A model generated the notes under the pieces. It was not told the origin of the DNA and searched no databases. It worked only from the letters and a program-made list of their open reading frames with translations. From NCBI GenBank assembly GCA_021792355.1, contig JAJYUV010000017.1, positions 1 through 18,535 of the forward strand: a DNA stretch of 18,535 nt, written 5' to 3'. The DNA comes from Thermoplasmata archaeon (GTDB taxonomy: Archaea; Thermoplasmatota; Thermoplasmata; Thermoplasmatales; GCA-001856825). The translations under genes and the position numbers were made by a program. Positions 1 through 5,920 of this stretch are shown piece by piece; the stretch's first letter is position 1, and the number at the start of each line of letters is the position of its first letter.

Positions 1-2
1 GA

Positions 3-80
3 AATGTACCTTTAGTCACTTTTGATAAAATACTGCAAAAGAAATGCGAAAAGCTTGGTATTCTAGTTATTGAAATCTAG
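3..80 (+). CDS. C-terminal tail of host gene, PIN-domain-like (partial)
   Basis: An open frame enters from the left edge and stops at TAG (78-80), giving a 25-residue tail with the pattern VPLVTFDKILQKKCEKLGI. This resembles the end of PIN-domain ribonucleases (VapC-like), where a T-x-D-x-x-L stretch carrying a late metal-binding Asp is followed by a Lys-rich helix and a Gly-hydrophobic strand. It ends 7 bp before the left attachment repeat at 88, so it lies in the host chromosome and insertion did not interrupt it. The rest of the gene is outside the window, so the family call rests on one short motif. Confidence 0.5.
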   Translation, partial: NVPLVTFDKILQKKCEKLGILVIEI

Positions 81-87
81 TTTGATG

Positions 88-107
88 ATGGACCGGTCGG
101 GATTTGA
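88..107. repeat. Left attachment site (displaced tRNA-Ala 3' end)
   Basis: ATGGACCGGTCGGGATTTGA here is identical to 18438-18457, where it forms the T-loop to 3' end of tRNA-Ala. The bases just outside differ on both sides (g/a before, t/a after), so the exact match is 20 bp. This is the classic result of tyrosine-recombinase insertion into a tRNA gene: one copy completes the tRNA, the other marks the far edge. It defines an element of 18,350 bp counting one copy. Confidence 0.93.
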
Positions 108-157
108 TTAAAGTTTTAAGGGAATACAATTAGAAAGGTTCCATTCTTACAGAAAAA

Positions 158-1885
158 TCAAATTCTGCACAACTCATTAAGGATATCAACAAGTTCAGTA
201 AATTTTTCTTCTGATATTGCAGATCCTTTTAGTTTTGTAAGCACATTTAACGGCTTCAAATCTTTCCGGGACACTTGTTCAATACCCAAGAATTTTTCAA
301 AATCTGAATCGAAAGTTCGAATAGTTTTAGTGTAATTATTTTTTTTAGACATTATAAAATTATTTACTATTTTGTGTATATCTTCATCATCATCTCTATC
401 ATATAACACTGAGTGTGTGATTCCAAGCTTACCGAAAAGATTCATGTACCGATGAAGGTTAAATTTTCCCATAGCATCCAGTATGTAGATGTGCCTGTCA
501 ATTAAGTCGTTTAACGGGTTATTCATTAGGTAGTCAAATGCGACTTTCTCTGTTGCACCTTCACATATTATTACATGTTTTGCAAAGAAGGATGCTGCTC
601 TTTCAGCATCCAACCACATGAAATACTTCAAAGCCTCTTCCTCAAGCTTCTTCTCAACATCAAACGTTCTTTGTCCTAGGTTACGCTTTTCAATTTTCTT
701 TTTCAAGGAGGTTTGTGTATTTTGGTCCGTCAAAATATCAGAAAAGGATTTGAAAAGGCTATAATTGTCATTAAGAAGTTCGTCAACATCTTCTGATCTA
801 AGCTGAAATATGTTAGTTATAGCATTGTGCTTCTTTACACTCAAGAGTGACCTAAGGCCGTCTATATTTTTACTAACAAATGTTGGTGAATGAGTTGAAA
901 TGAGAACTTGTTGACCTTCTCCATTAGCCAATTTGTTCAAACTAATATTAAGTTGCACCTGTTGAGAAGGATGCAAAAATGCCTCTGGCTCTTCAAACAA
1001 AAGAAGAGTGAAGTCAGGGGAGAAGTCTGTCTTTCCGCCTCCATCCTTCTCAACATACTCAGAAGACAACTTTATCAGAGTGTAAATCAAGTGTCGTTGA
1101 AGCCCTTGTCCTAACGAGTTCACGTCAATGTCCTTATTCAGACCTTTATCTATTAGATAGTAAGAAAACAACGACTTGACAATTTCCTGAGGTAACAACT
1201 GATTAACTTTCAGTCCGAAATCCACTCCCCAAGTTGCCAGTTCCTTGTTTATCTCGTCTTTAAAGGCATTCATTGAGATACCATCTTCAGAAGATTCCAC
1301 CATGAAGTCGCTGTTAAATTTGTCAATTATGGTGTTGAGTGATTGAAAGGTTGGGCTATTAGACACAACCTTTTTAAACACAAAGTTAACCGTGTCTCTA
1401 AACGGTGAAGGACCTGAGAGTTTAAAGGTCTCATTCGTTGTGCTAACATCCGGAATATAGATAACTTTTCCCAATTTTGCTTGTGAGATGTTCTTTGCAC
1501 CATAAAATAAGTTAGCGGATAACGTGCCATTTTCGTATCCATATATGTTGCTCTGACCGCTTTTTACACGTTGATCTGATTTAAGATATCGCCTGACTCT
1601 AAGGATATTGTCTTTCGATTTATATCCTTCTTTCAGATTTCCCTGCTCCTCCTCGGTTGTTAAGAATTCTATCTCAACCCAGCTTTCATCATCAGTCGTA
1701 AACTTTGGAAAATCTCTGCTTTCGTCGAATTTGACGCCGTGATCTTCATAGAATATTCTAAGTGCAGTAATAACGTTCGTCTTTCCGGCATTATTCTCAC
1801 CAATAAGCAGGGAATAATCATCTAAATCAATTTTGACATCTTTAATAGACCTGAAATTATGCAATAACACCTTTCGGATCTTCAT
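158..1885 (-). CDS. OLD-family ATP-dependent nuclease (ABC ATPase + TOPRIM)
   Basis: This 575-residue protein has an N-terminal SMC/RecF-like ATPase: Walker A GENNAGKT (29-36), signature LGQGLQR (258-264), Walker B LLLFEEPE (294-301) and an H-loop STHSP (330-334). A C-terminal TOPRIM nuclease domain follows, with CEGATEK (441-447), DAMGK (470-474) and the acidic DRDDDED (496-502). This order and length match OLD nucleases, relatives of phage P2 Old and of GajA in Gabija defence; members nick or cut DNA under nucleotide control. No UvrD-type helicase lies beside it, so it looks like a stand-alone (class 1) OLD rather than a Gabija pair. The ATG at 1885 has a GGTGAT Shine-Dalgarno sequence 8 nt upstream. 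The gene follows the Argonaute operon in the same direction after 137 bp with no clear promoter, so co-transcription is possible. It is the last gene before the attachment site. Confidence 0.88.
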   Translation of the reverse strand: MKIRKVLLHNFRSIKDVKIDLDDYSLLIGENNAGKTNVITALRIFYEDHGVKFDESRDFPKFTTDDESWVEIEFLTTEEEQGNLKEGYKSKDNILRVRRYLKSDQRVKSGQSNIYGYENGTLSANLFYGAKNISQAKLGKVIYIPDVSTTNETFKLSGPSPFRDTVNFVFKKVVSNSPTFQSLNTIIDKFNSDFMVESSEDGISMNAFKDEINKELATWGVDFGLKVNQLLPQEIVKSLFSYYLIDKGLNKDIDVNSLGQGLQRHLIYTLIKLSSEYVEKDGGGKTDFSPDFTLLLFEEPEAFLHPSQQVQLNISLNKLANGEGQQVLISTHSPTFVSKNIDGLRSLLSVKKHNAITNIFQLRSEDVDELLNDNYSLFKSFSDILTDQNTQTSLKKKIEKRNLGQRTFDVEKKLEEEALKYFMWLDAERAASFFAKHVIICEGATEKVAFDYLMNNPLNDLIDRHIYILDAMGKFNLHRYMNLFGKLGITHSVLYDRDDDEDIHKIVNNFIMSKKNNYTKTIRTFDSDFEKFLGIEQVSRKDLKPLNVLTKLKGSAISEEKFTELVDILNELCRI

Positions 1886-2022
1886 TATTTTTCATCACCA
1901 CTTCTTCTCTAAAGACATTCACCATAAGTCAGATTAATCTTATCCTGACAGATGGAACTGTACGAGTTATTGTTTTTCCCACCGTGGCATCAAGCGTGTC
2001 AGATGTTTGTGTAATCATCGAA

Positions 2023-3480
2023 TCACATATAGTACCTATAACTCGTTGGAAAGTCGTCGACATCTTGGAGACTCGACTCAGAGAGTATGTCTCCCACTTT
2101 TCTGGCTACTGAGATAGTGACCGGTACTCTAGTATTGAAATCCGCGTTGTTCCAATCAAGTTTAGTAAGAGCCATTATGTCTTTGCCGATCTGTTCAGGT
2201 GGAGAATCCATTCTGAAAGCCCTAAGGAATAAAGGAGAAGGAACTGAACTACCTTGGTAAGTATCCAGCAGCGGAACATATCCAGTGGTGTACAGGACCG
2301 ACTCATTTCCAGAATAAACAAAAGTCCCCCTTATTGGGGGATACGCCTCTCCTTTTGGAAAAAGTCTTATTCCAGAGTGCTCATTGATATGCACATAATC
2401 TACCGTCTCTATATTGGATAGGGCTTCGTTAAAGCCTTCGGTTTCTTCGTTGCGAAATGGTGATGACTTATGGATTACCACACGTCTAGGGTCCTGATTG
2501 TTGCGTTGTCTCCTGTAAAGAGAAATGACGTCTGTAATGATCTCACTGGCCAACTCCGGGCTGGTAAGATATGGTCTCCCCTTGTTAGCACTATCCCACT
2601 TAAATGGTCTACCTCTAATGACCTGGCTCTCGCCGGTTCTGAGATAAACGTGTGCCATGCTGCATCGAAGGTTTGCTTGCCCATCTTTCACATCCTTGTA
2701 AAATGAGAGCCCGACATAACAAGTCTCATCGTCCAGCTGAGACAGCTTCCAAGGAATCCCAGTGGCTTTATAGTAGGAGGCGACAGCAAAATTCCATGCT
2801 ATCGTGGCCAAATCTTGGCCTGTATTACCTTCGCCAAGGGTAGAAGGTTTTATAATTTGTGAAACCAGGCTTCCGTGTTTGTAAGCTGACACTTTCATTG
2901 CGTGATGGAAATTGAATAGAGGGATATCGTTCTGCAATTTATCGGTCTTCCTTTGATAGAGTATCTTGTCCGTTTTGGAATACGGATCTTTGCAAAGTTC
3001 CAGGGTTTTTGGTGAAATAGGGAGATAAACGATGTCCGGGTTAGGATCGGTTACAGTCGATAAGTCTGAGAGCCTTTGGTCATAAATTTCCTTCAGCTTT
3101 ACCACTCTGTCCTTTCTTCTGGTTATGTCTCCAAGTGCATTGATCTCCTTTTCGTCTATGGGTTGAAAACAGGAATCATCAAATTCGATCTTAAACCTAA
3201 ATGGACTTTCTAGACTTATTCCAGGGAAATCAACCTCTCTCCTGTTCGAATTCAGGTCTTCCTTGCCACTTATTCTTACTTCCAGCTTTTCAGCCCAAGT
3301 TTCCAGAAGTTTTTTAGCATTTCTGGTGCCTATTATGCCGGCCTTTATAACGAGGCTTTCTTCTTTCCCCCTTGCCAAGCGACCATATGGTCCAAAATTA
3401 ATAAGTCCGATTCGAGGATCAATGGATGCCTTATCGCTCCCAAAGTAGAGGTCTGGCTCCCTGATAAGAGTGTTATTCAT
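2023..3480 (-). CDS. Short prokaryotic Argonaute (MID-PIWI), catalytically inactive
   Basis: At 485 residues the protein has short-pAgo length and lacks N and PAZ domains. The MID region carries HHAMKVSAY...SQIIKPSTL (192-215), matching the K...Q...K pattern that binds the guide 5' end. PIWI begins near 224 with AWNFAVASYYKATGIPWKL, a hallmark of this clade. The slicer residues are absent: the first Asp position reads YVGLSF (255-260) and the second reads VIHKSS (335-340), so it should bind a guide and target but not cut. The frame stays open further upstream, but ATG 3480 is chosen because GGAGG sits 8 nt before it and it overlaps the upstream gene by only 8 bp; a longer form would run inside that gene. 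Tight coupling to the APAZ-nuclease gene implies a heterodimer in which this subunit senses the target and the partner is the effector. Confidence 0.88.
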   Translation of the reverse strand: MNNTLIREPDLYFGSDKASIDPRIGLINFGPYGRLARGKEESLVIKAGIIGTRNAKKLLETWAEKLEVRISGKEDLNSNRREVDFPGISLESPFRFKIEFDDSCFQPIDEKEINALGDITRRKDRVVKLKEIYDQRLSDLSTVTDPNPDIVYLPISPKTLELCKDPYSKTDKILYQRKTDKLQNDIPLFNFHHAMKVSAYKHGSLVSQIIKPSTLGEGNTGQDLATIAWNFAVASYYKATGIPWKLSQLDDETCYVGLSFYKDVKDGQANLRCSMAHVYLRTGESQVIRGRPFKWDSANKGRPYLTSPELASEIITDVISLYRRQRNNQDPRRVVIHKSSPFRNEETEGFNEALSNIETVDYVHINEHSGIRLFPKGEAYPPIRGTFVYSGNESVLYTTGYVPLLDTYQGSSVPSPLFLRAFRMDSPPEQIGKDIMALTKLDWNNADFNTRVPVTISVARKVGDILSESSLQDVDDFPTSYRYYM

Positions 3481-4915
3481 CGTCTTCCTCCTCACCATAT
3501 TCTTCCAGTAAAGCTTGGTTAGATGGCGTTGTTTCGGGTTTCCAGCCAAAGGTTGTTTCCCAAAGTTCACCGAAACTGAAATTCCTGAACCACTTCTCAT
3601 TCTCAACGTCTTCAAATTCTGACTCCAAGAGGTAGTAGCGCCAGAACCTTATGCTTGACAATCTGTTTGAAGACCTGTTAAATATGGGATTGCGGAACTT
3701 ATTGTCAATTGCTGACTTCGTATCGCCTTCATAAAGGTGAATGCCGTCCGAACTATACTCCTTCCTCGGCCTCAATTCAAGGAACCATCGGTCCCAATAC
3801 TTCTTTGCTGAGGCTTCAACGGCGTGATGAAATACAAAATTCAGGGTCTTTTCCTGGCCCTCTTCCCCTTTGTAGTAGGGTATTGTGACTTCCTTTTCCT
3901 TGCCATACTGATTTACGCATACACGTTTCTCCAGTTTTCCCGTTTCGTCTCTTAACGGTTCAAAGAAGAATATATTAGAGTCTGGAGCCCTTCTTATGCC
4001 CTTTAAGTAGAACAATCTTCTGAGGTGTTGGTTAATGAGCCATACTATGAATTGCCTATTTTCGGCCTCGTTTAGCTCAATTTCAATTGGCTCTCCTTTT
4101 GCAGTGTCTACGAATTGATTTTCAGTTTTTAAATCATGGAAGGTATAGATAAGGTCATCTTTTCCCACTAAGAACGGAGGAATTTGCTTTCCAATCTCAT
4201 TGTAATGTTTGTAGATACTCTTGGAATCGCTGTACTTCAACCTTATCCCATAATATACAGTTGGGGGAGTCAACTCGACCAGATTGGATATCAGTGTAGT
4301 TTTCTTCTGTATCGGCTGCGCCCTTCTCGTAACTTCAGTGATGAGGTTCTTGGCATACCCCTCTAGGGAGAGTTTGCTGTATTTCCTTTTGCTTGCTGCA
4401 GCTGCTTTGAGCACCTCATAGCTTGCCTCCCATATCTCTATTTTACGAAAGAAGCTGAAAACATCATTGAAATCTGCCCCTTCTAAAATTTCCTGACTGT
4501 TTTCGTCAAGTTTGCCCTTGACTTTGCCTATGAGATTCTGAACAGATTTCTTACTGCAATCTGATCCGTAGTGCTTCTTGAGTTCGACCTTCTTTGTGAT
4601 GCTTTTCGCAAAAATGAAGAATTTGAACCTCTCATGCGGGTCAAGTTTTAGCCACTCAACCAGGTATTTCACGACTTCTAGGGCAATTTTTTCATCGGCA
4701 GAACTGATTGAAGTTGCCTTTGATTCTACTAGTGTTCTTTCGCCCACCGCAAGAGAAGGGTTTATGAAGACCATGTCTGCCAGGTCTCCCTCGATAAAAG
4801 AGTCTGAGATTTGAGAGTAACCCTCTGTGTCGAGGTATTCCCTTATTGCTTCCTTGTAGCTCTCAGATGACCAGTTTAGGGATTCTCTGGTCTTCCCTAT
4901 TGAATGAATGGTCAT
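3473..4915 (-). CDS. PD-(D/E)XK nuclease fused to APAZ domain (short-pAgo effector)
   Basis: This 480-residue protein has two parts. Residues 15-100 look like a PD-(D/E)XK (Mrr/DUF4365-like) nuclease: a helix with E23, then D47 in GDLADMVFI, then E64-S-K66 in LVESKAT, the D...ExK metal site. Residues from about 200 to 450 match the APAZ domain found with short Argonautes, most clearly HHAVEASAKKYWDRWFLELR (363-382), SSDGIHLY (388-395) and the late SIRFWRYYLL (421-430). APAZ stands in for the N and linker regions of a long Argonaute and holds the pAgo partner. Known relatives with SIR2, TIR or nuclease heads (SPARSA, SPARTA, SPARDA) cause cell-wide NAD or nucleic acid destruction once the guide finds invader sequence. 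The nuclease head here places it with the DNase/RNase-type systems. It is the first gene of the operon; the Argonaute start overlaps its end. The charged tail EEEDDE is unremarkable. Confidence 0.85.
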   Translation of the reverse strand: MTIHSIGKTRESLNWSSESYKEAIREYLDTEGYSQISDSFIEGDLADMVFINPSLAVGERTLVESKATSISSADEKIALEVVKYLVEWLKLDPHERFKFFIFAKSITKKVELKKHYGSDCSKKSVQNLIGKVKGKLDENSQEILEGADFNDVFSFFRKIEIWEASYEVLKAAAASKRKYSKLSLEGYAKNLITEVTRRAQPIQKKTTLISNLVELTPPTVYYGIRLKYSDSKSIYKHYNEIGKQIPPFLVGKDDLIYTFHDLKTENQFVDTAKGEPIEIELNEAENRQFIVWLINQHLRRLFYLKGIRRAPDSNIFFFEPLRDETGKLEKRVCVNQYGKEKEVTIPYYKGEEGQEKTLNFVFHHAVEASAKKYWDRWFLELRPRKEYSSDGIHLYEGDTKSAIDNKFRNPIFNRSSNRLSSIRFWRYYLLESEFEDVENEKWFRNFSFGELWETTFGWKPETTPSNQALLEEYGEEEDDE

Positions 4916-4935
4916 TCTAAATAATATACAATTAT

Positions 4936-4945
4936 ATGCATATAG
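4936..4945 (-). promoter_or_regulatory. TATA-like box of APAZ-nuclease/Argonaute operon
   Basis: On the minus strand CTATATGCATATAA lies with its centre about 26 bases before the ATG at 4915, the spacing expected for a leaderless archaeal transcript. No Shine-Dalgarno sequence precedes the ATG, which agrees. The run is very A/T-rich, so the exact box is uncertain. Confidence 0.45.
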
Positions 4946-5265
4946 TCCTTTCCTTCCAGAATCTTGATACTTTTTAACAGTGGAGTAGATGCCACATTAG
5001 CTCCCCCTCATATTATCCCGCACCGAGCGCAGCGAGATTGTGCGGTCAAAAATTCCCCCCCTCTATTCCCCTCAAATTGCACTCCGCAGGAGAGAATAAT
5101 GTGCCCGGAGCGAGCCGGAAGTCTTGCGAAGCAAGACCGAGTGGTGTAAGCGTTAGCGGTGGGTGGTGTGTAACACCACACATACACCACGAGCGGCGAG
5201 CACAGGACACCACCCTGAATGAGCAAGGCGGATGAAGGGCTCTTCGAAGAAGAGTGCGAGACGGA

Positions 5266-5298
5266 AATCAAAAGAGGGGTAAGGGGTGAATTTTGATT
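5266..5298 (+). repeat. G-tract hairpin, copy 1
   Basis: The stem AATCAAAA/TTTTGATT encloses the 17-nt loop GAGGGGTAAGGGGTGAA. The loop is identical to that of the hairpin at 5366-5396 while the stem sequence differs and still pairs. Two G4 runs sit in the loop. Confidence 0.8.
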
Positions 5299-5365
5299 GG
5301 AGGCGAAGCATGGGGTCCTGTGCTCGGCGTACAGGCGAGCGAAGGGCACATAGTAATTGGCGAAG

Positions 5366-5396
5366 GCTCAAAGAGGGGTAAGGGGTGAATTTGAGC
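5366..5396 (+). repeat. G-tract hairpin, copy 2
   Basis: The stem GCTCAAA/TTTGAGC encloses the same 17-nt loop GAGGGGTAAGGGGTGAA as 5266-5298. A third, degenerate G-tract run lies on the opposite strand at about 5050-5076 (CCCCCCC and CCCC tracts on the plus strand). Confidence 0.8.
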
Positions 5397-5446
5397 TGTA
5401 GCCTCACCGATAGATACTAAAATTTGAATGCGTATCACTATAACTG

Positions 5447-5623
5447 ATGACAAGAGACAAGGACAGATTGATAAGCATACCCAAGGCTGAGTTGGACAGC
5501 CTCCTATCTACCATTCAAACTCTTGAAAACAAACGCGTAATGGATCAGTTAAATTGGAGCAAGGACGACATTAGGGAAGGCAAGGTCAGAAGTGCAAGAG
5601 AGTTCTTGCATGAACAAATTTAA
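5447..5623 (+). CDS. Small antitoxin-like protein (RelB/Phd-type tail pattern)
   Basis: This 58-residue frame opens at ATG 5447 and closes at TAA 5621-5623. It has a short basic start (MTRDKDR), then ISIPKAELDSLLSTIQTLEN, VMDQLNWSKDDIREGKVRSA and REFL. The run from IPK-x-E through a helix, an L-x-N-x-x-V-M-D helix and an acidic D-I-R-E-G-K-V-x-S turn is the pattern of archaeal RelB/Phd-like antitoxin tails that wrap a toxin. No toxin gene is next to it; the following gene is a zinc ribbon. It reads opposite to nearly every other gene in the element, in tandem with that ribbon 26 bp downstream. An A/T-rich box about 27 bases upstream (5414-5425) could serve a leaderless transcript. The protein-like composition makes the gene likely; the family call is tentative. 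Confidence 0.55.
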   Translation: MTRDKDRLISIPKAELDSLLSTIQTLENKRVMDQLNWSKDDIREGKVRSAREFLHEQI

Positions 5624-5649
5624 GTCGAGGCTGGTTCTACTAATCCGTT

Positions 5650-5826
5650 ATGAAGTGTCCTGTCTGCAATGAAGAAAATAGGAATCCGCCACTCAAGCAA
5701 TGGGCATTTAATGTATATGAGGTCTCAAGATACAAATGCTCGGAATGTGGCAACAATTTCAATACCTATGTAGGTGAGAAGAATTCTTACACGATTCCAA
5801 AGTACTCTGGGAATGAGAAACTCTAG
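5650..5826 (+). CDS. Small zinc-ribbon protein
   Basis: A 58-residue protein starts MKCPVCNEENRNPPLKQW and carries a second pair in YKCSECGNNFNTYV. The C3-x2-C6 and C30-x2-C33 knuckles, 23 residues apart, form a classic zinc ribbon. A conserved-looking W-x-F-x-V-Y-x-V-S-R-Y stretch lies between them and a TIPK strand follows the second. Similar tiny ribbons are common in archaea, where they are thought to bind nucleic acid or assist transcription; the precise role is unknown. It follows the antitoxin-like gene by 26 bp on the same strand and ends facing the restriction enzyme gene. A T-rich tract just after the stop may end transcription. Confidence 0.75.
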   Translation: MKCPVCNEENRNPPLKQWAFNVYEVSRYKCSECGNNFNTYVGEKNSYTIPKYSGNEKL

Positions 5827-5828
5827 GT

Positions 5829-5841
5829 CTAAATTATTTTT
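5829..5841 (+). terminator. Possible T-rich terminator of the plus-strand gene pair
   Basis: Just after the zinc-ribbon stop codon the plus strand reads CTAAATTATTTTT. T-rich runs on the coding strand end archaeal transcripts, and the neighbouring restriction gene converges from the other side at 5921. No stem is needed or seen. Confidence 0.35.
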
Positions 5842-5920
5842 CTGCCGAAATAGCGTTGATTTTTCGCAGATTGGTTCGCGAATATCAACACATAAAGATT
5901 GGGTTAGAGAAATATAGCCT

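Larger units (their letters stand above)
5008..5404. other. Highly structured noncoding region with nested inverted repeats
   Basis: No convincing gene lies in 4946-5446. Instead 5018-5396 is packed with perfect inverted repeats: 5018-5023/5040-5045 (6 bp); 5099-5106/5344-5351 (8 bp, enclosing most of the rest); 5121-5127/5131-5137 (7 bp, GAA loop); 5141-5148/5183-5190 (8 bp) around 5163-5169/5173-5179 (7 bp); 5197-5208/5315-5326 (12 bp) around 5240-5245/5249-5254 (6 bp, GAA loop) and 5266-5273/5291-5298 (8 bp); then 5366-5372/5390-5396 (7 bp). The stems nest without crossing, like a multi-branched RNA or folded single-stranded DNA. It is richer in G+C than its neighbours and sits between divergent genes, so the transcribed strand cannot be told. 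Candidates are a large structured noncoding RNA, a single-strand replication or transfer site, or a decayed repeat insertion. I do not recognise a named family. Confidence 0.6.

Noticed and set aside
158..1885. Gabija GajA
   Set aside because: The domain order fits, but no GajB-like helicase gene is next to it or anywhere in the window.
1929..2018. 29-codon minus-strand frame between the Argonaute and OLD genes
   Set aside because: Too short, no Shine-Dalgarno sequence or motif, and it ends well before the OLD gene; treated as spacer.
2023..3615. Longer Argonaute beginning at 3615
   Set aside because: The extra 45 residues would lie inside the APAZ gene in another frame and are not protein-like; ATG 3480 has a strong Shine-Dalgarno sequence.
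5268..5396. CRISPR array
   Set aside because: Only two copies of the G-tract loop unit, with unequal stems and no regular spacers; no cas genes in the window.
5008..5453. Several overlapping open frames on both strands in the structured region
   Set aside because: Their peptides are low-complexity (Pro/Ser/Ala-rich), share the hairpin repeats and have no start signals; noncoding structure explains the region better.
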